A DNA stretch of 5,454 nt from positions 1 through 5,454 of the forward strand of contig JADFGI010000222.1 of the NCBI GenBank assembly GCA_022567815.1. The letters run 5' to 3'. This DNA is from Nitrospinota bacterium. GTDB lineage: Bacteria; Nitrospinota; Nitrospinia; Nitrospinales; VA-1. Positions 1-5,305 of the stretch are shown in pieces. The notes beneath the pieces are model-generated. The model was not told the DNA's origin, made no database searches, and saw only the letters and a list, made by a program, of their open reading frames with translations. The position numbers were made by a program, and so were the translations under genes. Numbering within the stretch: the stretch's first letter is position 1; the number at the start of each line of letters is the position of its first letter.

Positions 1-639
1 GTCGTGCATTGCCTGGTCCTCACTGACGGTTTCGATTGCCCCCCCGTTTCCTGCATTATTTTAGCAAGACCAACACAAAGTTTAGGGCTGTTTTACCAGA
101 TGGCAGGGCGCGGTTTGCGTCCCGATGACGGTAAATTTAATTGCATTATCATCGACCATGCCGGATCGGTATACCAGCACGGCTTTATTGAGGATGACCG
201 TCAGTGGTCCCTTGACCCCCAGGAACGTATTGAGGATCGTCAATCAAAATCCCAGAGGGAAAAGGCCGAACCAATCACCTGCCAGGAATGCAAGTTTATT
301 TACGAGGGTCGCCCGGATTGTCCTAAGTGCGGTTGGCAACCAGTGACCCAAGGGAAGTCCTTTGATTTCCAGGAAGGCGAGTTAGGACGAATTGAAAGGG
401 ATGGAACTCTCTCTGCCTTTAGGCACACGCGAGAAGAAAAAGAACGGTTCTTCCGGGAGCTTACCTACATTCAGGAACAACGCGGATATAAGCCCGGATG
501 GACTTCTTATAAGTATAAAGAGCGTTACGGCAAATGGCCGCGCGGGTTCCCAAGTGACCCGATGCCTCCAGGACTTGAGACGCGATCTTGGATACGAAAG
601 GAGGCGGTCAAATATGCACGACAACAACGTGCCGGTTAA
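1..639 (+). CDS. Phage superfamily 2 DNA helicase, C-terminal part (5' truncated)
   Basis: This is the C-terminal end of a DEAD/DEAH-type (SF2) helicase; the reading frame is open to the left edge, so the GTG at position 4 is probably internal and the ATPase half with the Walker motifs lies outside the window. Counting from the codon at position 4, residues 7-13 (TDGFDCP) match helicase motif V and residues 32-39 (QMAGRGLR) match motif VI with its arginine finger. A four-cysteine zinc-binding motif follows (C93-x2-C96-x9-C106-x2-C109). The tail, around residues 144-179, is charged and contains GYKPGW and YKERYGKWP, a pattern I associate with the ends of phage-encoded helicases. It would unwind DNA in phage replication, and the adjacent primase fits that role. 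The last 26 bases overlap the primase start, suggesting coupled translation. A type I restriction-like helicase subunit is the main alternative, but the context argues against it. Confidence 0.88.
   Translation, partial: VVHCLVLTDGFDCPPVSCIILARPTQSLGLFYQMAGRGLRPDDGKFNCIIIDHAGSVYQHGFIEDDRQWSLDPQERIEDRQSKSQREKAEPITCQECKFIYEGRPDCPKCGWQPVTQGKSFDFQEGELGRIERDGTLSAFRHTREEKERFFRELTYIQEQRGYKPGWTSYKYKERYGKWPRGFPSDPMPPGLETRSWIRKEAVKYARQQRAG
599..604 (+). promoter_or_regulatory. Shine-Dalgarno AGGAGG fixing the primase start
   Basis: AGGAGG lies nine bases before the ATG at 614, inside the end of the helicase gene. The same frame is open upstream to an ATG at 392, but that start has no comparable ribosome-binding site and would give a 74-residue extension lying entirely within the helicase gene. 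The site therefore decides the start at 614. Confidence 0.85.
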
Positions 640-1555
640 AGATCGCGCAAAAGGGCGATGGTATTCGATTCTCCGCTATTTTGGCGTGGCCGACAGCTTC
701 CTGAATAAGCGTAATGGCCCTTGTCCTCTATGCGGTGGTGATCGAAGGTCGGATAGATACCGCTGGAAAGATACCGATGGTCGCGGAGAATATTATTGCA
801 ACAAATGCGGTCCCGGCGATGGATTCCAATTGCTGATGAAACTGCACTCATGGACATTTCCAGAATGCGCTTGCCGTATCGAAGAATACCTTGGGGACGG
901 TCCCACCACATATAAGCCTAAGGTTAAAAATGATCCGGCAGTTATCATTAATAAGATTATCGGCGAGTCCCGCGCCATCACCCCGGATGACGAGGTTTGC
1001 CAATACCTGGAAGGCCGGGGGCTCTATGAAATTCCGCAGGACATATTATTTCACCCGGCGTTATACGAATCTGAAACCAAGAAAACCTTCCCGGCAATGG
1101 TTGCTTTGGTCCGGGATGTCAACGGCGTGATCGTATGCGTCCATAGGACCTATCTACAGGCCGGGGAGAAGGCAAAGATTAATTCTCCAAGGAAGATGAT
1201 GTCTCCGATTGGAACGGTCAATGGGGCGGCTATAAGGCTGTTTCCCGCCGCCCGTCATATCGGCATTGCGGAAGGAATTGAAACGGCCATCGCCGCGCAC
1301 CAACTTTTTGATTTGCCTGTTTGGTCGGTTATTTCCGCCAACGGTGTGATGACATTTGAACCGCCTGAGAGTGCAAAAGAAATTACTGTCTTTGGTGACA
1401 ATGACCGCAATTTTACCGGCCAACGTGCCGCCTATGACCTTGCCAACCGGCTATCACTGAAAGGGATCATGACTTATGTTCGCATCCCTGATGTGTCAGG
1501 TCAGGACTGGGCCGATGTGCTCCTGCAAAAACAGGAGGTGGTTCATGGATATTAA
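614..1555 (+). CDS. Zinc-ribbon/TOPRIM phage DNA primase (P4-alpha primase-like, no helicase domain)
   Basis: This 313-residue protein is a bacterial/phage-type primase that would lay down RNA primers for phage DNA replication. The N-terminus carries a primase zinc ribbon (C37-x2-C40-x21-C62-x2-C65), including CPLCGG and CNKCGPGDGF as in the Zn-binding domain of phage primase-helicases. The C-terminal half is a TOPRIM domain: the catalytic glutamate lies in EGIETA (residues 220-225) and the metal-binding D-x-D in FGDNDRN (D262, D264). Multidomain primases such as P4 alpha or T7 gp4 carry a fused helicase; here the protein ends after TOPRIM, and the separately encoded helicase upstream may do that job (inference). 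A strong AGGAGG precedes the ATG. The gene overlaps the helicase by 26 bases and the next gene by 11, so the three probably form one operon. No key residue appears to be missing. Confidence 0.9.
   Translation: MHDNNVPVKDRAKGRWYSILRYFGVADSFLNKRNGPCPLCGGDRRSDRYRWKDTDGRGEYYCNKCGPGDGFQLLMKLHSWTFPECACRIEEYLGDGPTTYKPKVKNDPAVIINKIIGESRAITPDDEVCQYLEGRGLYEIPQDILFHPALYESETKKTFPAMVALVRDVNGVIVCVHRTYLQAGEKAKINSPRKMMSPIGTVNGAAIRLFPAARHIGIAEGIETAIAAHQLFDLPVWSVISANGVMTFEPPESAKEITVFGDNDRNFTGQRAAYDLANRLSLKGIMTYVRIPDVSGQDWADVLLQKQEVVHGY
1533..1538 (+). promoter_or_regulatory. Shine-Dalgarno AGGAGG fixing the start at 1545
   Basis: AGGAGG lies six bases before the ATG at 1545, inside the end of the primase gene. 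An in-frame ATG at 1476 has no such site and would overlap the primase by 80 bases, so 1545 is preferred. Confidence 0.8.
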
Positions 1556-2009
1556 TCCGAACCACGGCACATATGTGAAAAAGGAATTAATTTATTCTAG
1601 GGCTTACGAAGGGCTACCCAGTGTAGGAAAGGAAATGCTGGTGTTGTTTTTATTACGGCAACCTGTTCATCAAGAAAATAATAAAAAATGGGTTGTAACA
1701 AAAGACGCGGATATATCGTTTCCCTATACCGTGGCAGAAAAGGATTTCGGAATTTCTCAACCCCGGTTCACACGTGGCTTGGATGCACTTATGAGCAATG
1801 GTTTTATCCGGCTGGAATATCAGGGTGGCGGTATCAAAGGAGATTGTTCGATATACCGGATTAGCCAGATGTGGCGGCACTACGGAATGGATAAATTTAG
1901 GGTATTACCCAGACCTAAGAAAGAGGCCATGGTAGGGTTTTTGAAAAAAGGATATGAGAAAAAAACCAAGCAAAATTCAGGTGAAAAAATAAGGAACATT
2001 CGTGATTAA
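1545..2009 (+). CDS. Probable winged-helix DNA-binding protein of the replication module
   Basis: A 154-residue basic protein that I cannot place in a named family. Residues about 50-107 look like a winged helix: a helix around 60-69 (PYTVAEKDFG), a candidate recognition helix at 70-86 (ISQPRFTRGLDALMSNG), then FIRLEYQGGG and a strand ending SIYRIS that would form the wing. The C-terminus from about residue 120 is rich in lysine and arginine. Such folds occur in phage replication initiators, replisome loaders and regulators. Because it follows helicase and primase directly, overlapping the primase by 11 bases, a role in replication initiation or its control is the best inference. It might bind the hairpin repeats just downstream, but nothing in the sequence proves this. 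Reality as a gene is well supported by its ribosome-binding site and compact overlap; function is uncertain. Confidence 0.72.
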   Translation: MDINPNHGTYVKKELIYSRAYEGLPSVGKEMLVLFLLRQPVHQENNKKWVVTKDADISFPYTVAEKDFGISQPRFTRGLDALMSNGFIRLEYQGGGIKGDCSIYRISQMWRHYGMDKFRVLPRPKKEAMVGFLKKGYEKKTKQNSGEKIRNIRD

Positions 2010-2136
2010 TCCATATGACGAAATTTCAGCGACCCCCATAAAGGCGGCAGTAGCGTTAAATCCCAACCAACGAAAACGTTGGTGGTCCATCAAAAAAAGG
2101 GCTTTTCCCAACCAACGAAAACGTTGCTGTTCTTAA
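2002..2136 (+). CDS. Possible small basic protein (44 residues) containing a duplicated PNQRKR motif
   Basis: A GTG-start frame of 44 codons begins MINPYDEISATPIKAA and ends in TAA at 2134-2136. It has a Shine-Dalgarno-like AAGGA at 1991-1995, six bases before the GTG, and overlaps the previous gene by 8 bases, the same packing used by the other replication genes. The C-terminal half is very basic and contains PNQRKR twice, at residues 21-26 and 36-41, followed by WWS and CCS. The two copies are encoded by the identical DNA repeats at 2061 and 2106. I recognise no family. It may be a genuine small phage protein, the start of a gene cut off by rearrangement, or an accident of an open frame across regulatory repeats. 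Lack of homologues would favour the last. Confidence 0.35.
   Translation: MINPYDEISATPIKAAVALNPNQRKRWWSIKKRAFPNQRKRCCS
2061..2081 (+). repeat. Hairpin-forming direct repeat, copy 1
   Basis: First of two identical 21-base copies; the shared core is CCAACGAAAACGTTG. In this copy the palindrome extends through GGT at 2082-2083, giving a seven-base-pair stem (ACCAACG with CGTTGGT) closed by an AAAA loop, and two further G-C pairs are possible across a bulged A. At DNA level this is an inverted repeat of the kind bound by dimeric proteins; at RNA level it is a small stable hairpin. Its position after the replication genes would suit a replication-origin iteron, an operator or a 3'-end structure, and I cannot choose between them. 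Confidence 0.8.
2106..2126 (+). repeat. Hairpin-forming direct repeat, copy 2
   Basis: Identical to copy 1 over 21 bases, and starting exactly 45 bases after it. The base after the repeat is C instead of G, so its stem is shorter (CAACG with CGTTG, five pairs, AAAA loop). The sequence between the copies (24 bases) is unrelated to the repeat. Confidence 0.8.
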
Positions 2137-2138
2137 GA

Positions 2139-2172
2139 GTCCCTTTCCATGGGTAAAAGGGGTTCCCAGGAC
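2139..2172 (+). other. Foldable segment between the repeats and the terminator
   Basis: GTCC at 2139-2142 can pair with GGAC at 2169-2172. Alternatively CCCTTT at 2141-2146 can pair with AAAGGG at 2156-2161 around a nine-base loop. The two pairings compete. It may be part of a structured transcript 3' end, but short complementary runs like these can occur by chance. No convincing -35/-10 promoter pair was found in 2010-2254. Confidence 0.25.
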
Positions 2173-2188
2173 GATAGGACAGAAAACC

Positions 2189-2224
2189 CGCCAACGTGGC
2201 CATCAAATCAGCGTGGCGTTTTTT
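2189..2224 (+). terminator. Rho-independent terminator after the replication module
   Basis: CGCCAACG (2189-2196) pairs with CGTGGCG (2212-2218) as a seven-pair GC-rich stem with one bulged A and a 15-base loop, followed at once by six T residues (2219-2224). This is a standard intrinsic terminator for transcription entering from the replication genes. It ends only 30 bases before the next start codon, so genes beyond it need readthrough, antitermination or a promoter that I could not see. Confidence 0.7.
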
Positions 2225-2254
2225 GGAAAAAAATTAAAAAGGGAAGGAAACGTT

Positions 2255-2353
2255 ATGGAAAAGGAATTTGATTTTAAGGAAGAGTTTGAGCCAGTTGGAA
2301 AAATGTCTTTAGCTGAAGCAAGGGAATATTTTAAGAATCGGAGACACGCATAA
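2255..2353 (+). CDS. Small 32-residue ORF, probable tail-module remnant
   Basis: ATG at 2255 follows AAGGAA (2244-2249) by five bases and opens a 32-codon frame, MEKEFDFKEEFEPVGKMSLA and so on, with an acidic first half and a basic end (FKNRRHA). Its TAA shares one base with the ATG of the tape-measure relic (TAATG), which is typical translational coupling. In many siphophages and gene transfer agents a small chaperone-type ORF sits directly before the tape measure, so this could be such a gene or the tail end of one. No family is recognisable at this length. It may still be translated, although its downstream partner is broken. Confidence 0.5.
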   Translation: MEKEFDFKEEFEPVGKMSLAEAREYFKNRRHA

Positions 2354-2570
2354 TGGCAAAAACCACGACAATTGGAAATTTGAGGGCCCAGCTTACCCTT
2401 AATTCAAAGAAACTTGAGAAGGGTATAGAGACAGATCCCGGAAAAAACTAGCGGGCTTAAACAAAGGATTTGGCGCGTTAAAAGCGTCTCTGACGCGGAT
2501 TGCCTCTGTAGGGATTCTGGCAGAGCTGACAAGAGATTCGGTTTTTAAGGAAAACAAATTTCACAAATAA
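2353..2570 (+). pseudogene. Truncated, frameshifted second copy of a tape-measure N-terminus
   Basis: The frame from ATG 2353 reads MAKTTTIGNLRAQLTLNSKK and stops at TAG 2449-2451 after 32 codons. From 2433 the -1 frame continues with RSRKKLAGLNKGFGALKASL and then TRIASVGILAEL up to TAA 2568-2570. The two pieces together align with the first ~60 residues of the intact tape measure at 3359: MAxTxxxGxLRA, the KK-LxGxxKxFGxLKxSL block and the hydrophobic VGxL segment. The alignment is gapless if two bases (AC at 2431-2432) are treated as an insertion; equally one base may have been lost. Homology stops near 2545, after RDSV, where the older gene was evidently cut. The remaining ~590 residues are missing, so this cannot work as a tape measure. 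It lies directly upstream of the intact tail block, implying modular replacement. Confidence 0.82.
2442..2448 (+). other. In-phase slippery heptamer A AAA AAC before the relic's premature stop
   Basis: In the frame starting at 2353, the heptamer falls in the X XXY YYZ phase and is followed immediately by TAG. A -1 slip would continue into CTA GCG GGC, the tape-measure-like frame, giving a 72-residue product. This may be accidental, since the upstream frame also contains an apparent indel. Confidence 0.3.
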
Positions 2571-2585
2571 TTTGAGGAGAAAATC

Positions 2586-2936
2586 ATGACGAAGGTAAAA
2601 AAAATAGAAACGAAAATCCCGGAAATTAGATTCAGGAACGAAATCCTGAGATTGCAGTTAAAAACGGGCGAGTTTGTCAAACTGGAAGATGCTTTGGGGA
2701 TGTCAATTTGGGCAATGATTCAGAAGTTTCAGAATACGAAATCTGGCCTGGGTTTTAGGGAGCTGACAAATATTATTTATTGCGCAAGCCGCAAAAATCA
2801 CCCAGACATAACTATGCAAAATATTTATGAAATTATTGAGGATTCTGAATTACCCGAAGTTGTGGAGGCCTGCATAAATATTTTTCTTCAAGGTCTGAGG
2901 ACTATGAAAATTATCCCGGCGGAGGCAAAAAAGTGA
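2586..2936 (+). CDS. Tail protein resembling GTA gp10 / tail assembly chaperone
   Basis: A 116-residue protein whose pattern resembles the GTA gp10-type family found near tape-measure genes. It has a short beta-rich start (residues 14-33, IRFRNEILRLQLKTGEFVKL), then the LEDALGMSIWAMIQKF helix (33-48), a central LGFRELTNIIYCASR helix (55-69), and a C-terminal helical part with EVVEACINIFLQGL (91-104). Proteins of this kind act in siphophage tail assembly, either as tail components or as the chaperone that coats the tape measure. The ATG follows GAGGAG (2574-2579) by six bases. Its stop overlaps the next start in GTGA (2933-2936). The stop is preceded by an in-phase A AAA AAG, raising the possibility of a frameshift fusion to the next gene. 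The family call rests on pattern and position, not on a database match. Confidence 0.6.
   Translation: MTKVKKIETKIPEIRFRNEILRLQLKTGEFVKLEDALGMSIWAMIQKFQNTKSGLGFRELTNIIYCASRKNHPDITMQNIYEIIEDSELPEVVEACINIFLQGLRTMKIIPAEAKK
2927..2933 (+). promoter_or_regulatory. Candidate programmed -1 frameshift site A AAA AAG
   Basis: In the frame of the 2586 gene the codons read GCA AAA AAG TGA, placing A AAA AAG in the canonical X XXY YYZ phase directly before the stop. After a -1 slip, the next codon is GTG at 2933, the first codon of the next gene, giving an uninterrupted fusion of about 256 residues. The GGAGG at 2921-2925 is too close to the heptamer to be a typical stimulator and is better placed as the ribosome-binding site for GTG 2933 (seven-base gap). 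I found no clear downstream stimulatory hairpin. Confidence 0.4.
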
Positions 2937-3355
2937 GTACCGGAATCAAGTTGCAAGGGTTTAAGGAAATGGAGCGTTTACTTGACAAGCTTCCAGGGCG
3001 TTTGGATCGCAGGGTGATTCGTGGCGCCCTGACAAAAACCGCAAAGCCTTTGGTCAAGGCCGTAAAAGCTAAAGTCCCGGTATTTACGGGAAATTTAAAA
3101 AAGTCCATAGGAGCTTTCAGCTTAAAACGCGGCAAGGGGCGAAATCGGAGCACGGTGGCGATTGCCGTGGGAGCGCGTACCAGTGGCAAGTTCAAAGGCT
3201 ACCACGCTCATTTGGTTGAATTCGGCACGGTAAAAATGAAAGCACGACCATTTTTAAGACCCGCCTTTGATCGTCATAAGGGTAGGTGGTTTCGCGCGGT
3301 TGGCCGGGAAATCTGGAATGGGATTCGCAAAGAAATTAACAAATTGAGGAAATAA
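2933..3355 (+). CDS. HK97 gp10-like head-tail/tail completion protein
   Basis: A 140-residue protein of the HK97 gp10 family, which acts at the head-tail interface as a tail completion or tail terminator-type protein. Hallmarks are the VPVFTGNLKKSI segment (residues 48-59; family pattern VPVxTGxLRxSI) and YHAHLVEFGTVKMKARPFLRPAF (90-112; family pattern YxxxVEFGTxxxxARPFLRPA). The length fits the family (roughly 110-150). The protein is strongly basic. It starts with GTG behind GGAGG (2921-2925) and overlaps the previous gene by four bases. The next gene follows after three bases. In most siphophages this gene lies before the major tail protein, not between the chaperone-type gene and the tape measure, so its position here is unusual. 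The family call is strong; the exact role in the virion is inferred. Confidence 0.85.
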   Translation: MSTGIKLQGFKEMERLLDKLPGRLDRRVIRGALTKTAKPLVKAVKAKVPVFTGNLKKSIGAFSLKRGKGRNRSTVAIAVGARTSGKFKGYHAHLVEFGTVKMKARPFLRPAFDRHKGRWFRAVGREIWNGIRKEINKLRK

Positions 3356-3361
3356 AAAATG
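3341..3361 (+). repeat. Ribosome-binding leader of the tape-measure gene, copy 1 of a duplicated leader
   Basis: AAATTGAGGA followed by an A/T-rich run and ATG, with GAGGA eight bases before the start at 3359. The same string, with one A fewer, precedes the gene at 5349 (positions 5332-5351). A looser version, TTGAGGA, precedes the ATG at 2586 (2572-2578). Confidence 0.7.
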
Positions 3362-5305
3362 GCTTCGACAAAAGTAGGCAAGCTTAGGGCGACAATGGAA
3401 ATTGACTCTAAACGCTTCAACGCCGGGATGAAGGGCGCTAAAAAGAGCCTGACTGGATTTCAAAAATCGTTTGGAATTCTCAAAACCAGTCTTATCGGTT
3501 TGGTGGGAGTAGGGGGATTTCTTACGCTTGCAAAACAAAGTCTGAATTTTGCGGATGCTATTGGGAAATCAGCGGACCGTATCGGAATTGCAACCGGGCA
3601 ACTCCAAGAACTTAGATTTGCTTTTGACAAGGCGGGAATCGCCACTGAAACCACGGACCAAGCTCTTTTAATTTTTGGGAAAAGACTTGGAAAAGCCCGT
3701 CAAGGCATTGGTGCTCTGGTAAGTGGTCTAAAGCGTGGGAAGGAAGCGTTGCTGGAAAAACTCAAGGCAACCAGGAATACCAGCGAAGCTCTTGAGGTGA
3801 TGTTCAAGGCCCTGGGTGAAGCAAAAACCCAAACGGAAAGGCTTTCTATAGCGGATGCGGCATTCGGCGGCGCGGGGTTAAAAATGACGGCGGCATTCTT
3901 AGATGCGGGGAAATCCTTCAATGTGGCGCGGGAAGAAGCTTTGAAGCTGGGGATTGTCATTGAGGACAAGTTAATCCGTAATGCGGAATTAACCAATGAC
4001 AAATTATCTGCTTTAAGCCAGATAATTTCGACAAAGGTTAAAAGCGCCTTTTTGGCGTTAGCTCCAACTATTGACAAAGTGGCAGACGCGCTCATTTCAT
4101 TTTCTGAAATCCTAAATGAGTTATTTAAAAGTACAGACGGCACAAACCTTTCTCAAGCCTTTGAGAATGTTCAGGCGGATATCAAAAAAACCGAACAATT
4201 CCTGGGTGACTTTTCAACCAAACTGGACGCGGCACTATTCGGAGACGACCTTGTTAACGAGGCTAAACAGCGGCTTGAAAGTCTAAAAATAGTTCTCAAG
4301 GGACTCGATGAGGCCGGAAAATTAGAGGAAGCCCAAAAGGGCGTTAGGGATTTAGGTAATGTTGCTGAAACGACCTCCGCAAAATTCAAGGTGCTTGCAG
4401 GTGATTTTAGAGAGATTGGCAGTGATAAACGCTTAGGAGAATTGAAGGCTCTTTTTGACCGCATGAAAGCCTTGGAGGGCTTGGACCTTAATCTACAATT
4501 TGGATTTTCCACAGACCCAAGTTCCGAAATTGCTCAGAATGAGCGCAATGCCCATGCAGGCGAAAGAAAGCAAATTGAAGAACTCACCCAGGCTTTTGCT
4601 CGTGCGGAACAGGTGATTGCCGCCACCCGGACCCCTCTCGAAGAACTGGGAACAACACAAAACGAACTTAACCAGCTTTTAGAGCTGGGTGTGATTAATG
4701 TGGAAATCCATAGTCGCGCCTGGGATCAGGCGAGCGAAACGTGGGCTCAAGCGGTTGAACGAATGGAAGACAGCGGCGAAAGCTCATTTACCGCTCTTGA
4801 ACAGGCGATGGACCGCGTGTCGAGCGGCATGGAAATCGGGTTAACCAATGCGATTGTGAATATGAGTACCAGTCTGGAAGGATTCAAGGATTTTGCTATT
4901 TCCCTTGCACAAGACATTTTGGCTGAATTTGTTCGGACTCAAATAGTGGCTACGTCCATTAAGGCTTTAACTGGGGTAGGCGGCGGAATTTTGAGTGCGA
5001 TTGGCGGGTTGTTTGGCTTCGCCCACGGCGGCCAGTTCACAGTTGGAGGACAGGGCGGTATCGACAACAACCTTGTAGCATTCAAGGCAAGCCGTGGTGA
5101 GCGCGTCACGGTAGAAACACCTGCACAGCAACGCGGCGGCGGTTCTGGGATAACAATTAACCAAAGCCTGGTTATTCAGCCTGGAATCAGTCAGACCATC
5201 CGGGCTGAAATGATGAACATGCTTCCCGCATTTCAAGAATCCACCAAAGCCGCTGTTGTGGATGCCGTTCAACGTGGCGGCTCGTTTGCGGAGGCTTTCG
5301 GGTGA
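3359..5305 (+). CDS. Phage tail tape measure protein
   Basis: A 648-residue tape measure, the protein that sets tail length and is ejected during DNA delivery. The N-terminus (residues 1-60) is basic and ends in a hydrophobic stretch (44-57, SLIGLVGVGGFLTL). Next comes the typical LNFADAIGKSADRIGIATGQ segment (62-81) and a region ending in LSIADAAFGGAGLKM, common to lambda-like tape measures. The middle is long, charged and helical, consistent with coiled coil. The C-terminus has a hydrophobic, glycine-rich part (about 533-553), then FAHGGQFTVGGQGGIDNNLV (554-573) and GERVTV, a classic ending of this family. ATG 3359 has GAGGA eight bases upstream. By the general rule of about 1.5 Angstrom of tail per residue, it would predict a tail near 100 nm. 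No C-terminal peptidase domain is visible. A truncated relative of its N-terminus lies upstream at 2353. Confidence 0.93.
   Translation: MASTKVGKLRATMEIDSKRFNAGMKGAKKSLTGFQKSFGILKTSLIGLVGVGGFLTLAKQSLNFADAIGKSADRIGIATGQLQELRFAFDKAGIATETTDQALLIFGKRLGKARQGIGALVSGLKRGKEALLEKLKATRNTSEALEVMFKALGEAKTQTERLSIADAAFGGAGLKMTAAFLDAGKSFNVAREEALKLGIVIEDKLIRNAELTNDKLSALSQIISTKVKSAFLALAPTIDKVADALISFSEILNELFKSTDGTNLSQAFENVQADIKKTEQFLGDFSTKLDAALFGDDLVNEAKQRLESLKIVLKGLDEAGKLEEAQKGVRDLGNVAETTSAKFKVLAGDFREIGSDKRLGELKALFDRMKALEGLDLNLQFGFSTDPSSEIAQNERNAHAGERKQIEELTQAFARAEQVIAATRTPLEELGTTQNELNQLLELGVINVEIHSRAWDQASETWAQAVERMEDSGESSFTALEQAMDRVSSGMEIGLTNAIVNMSTSLEGFKDFAISLAQDILAEFVRTQIVATSIKALTGVGGGILSAIGGLFGFAHGGQFTVGGQGGIDNNLVAFKASRGERVTVETPAQQRGGGSGITINQSLVIQPGISQTIRAEMMNMLPAFQESTKAAVVDAVQRGGSFAEAFG

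Noticed and set aside
392..613. Upstream extension of the primase to ATG 392
   Set aside because: No ribosome-binding site, complete overlap with the helicase frame, and an excellent AGGAGG directs the start at 614, just before the zinc-ribbon domain.
1944..1950. Another A AAA AAG heptamer near the end of the winged-helix gene
   Set aside because: It is out of the X XXY YYZ phase for that gene (codons AAA AAA GGA), so tandem -1 slippage would not be expected.
2090..2110. AAAAGGGCTTTT as a possible terminator between the repeats
   Set aside because: The stem would be only A-T pairs around a tiny loop; far weaker than the hairpin at 2189-2224.
2061..2126. CRISPR-like array (two identical 21-base repeats with a 24-base spacer)
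   Set aside because: Only two copies, short repeat and spacer, the repeat coincides with a strong palindrome and no cas genes are present.
3097..3103. In-phase A AAA AAG within the gp10-like gene
   Set aside because: It encodes the family-typical LKKS segment, is not near a stop, and the -1 frame yields only an unrelated extension; probably chance lysine codons. It serves as a caution for the 2927 site.
3700..4143. 147-codon open frame on the - strand inside the tape measure
   Set aside because: The + strand has a clear tape-measure protein here; the antisense product is a compositionally biased shadow rich in serine and alanine without recognisable motifs.
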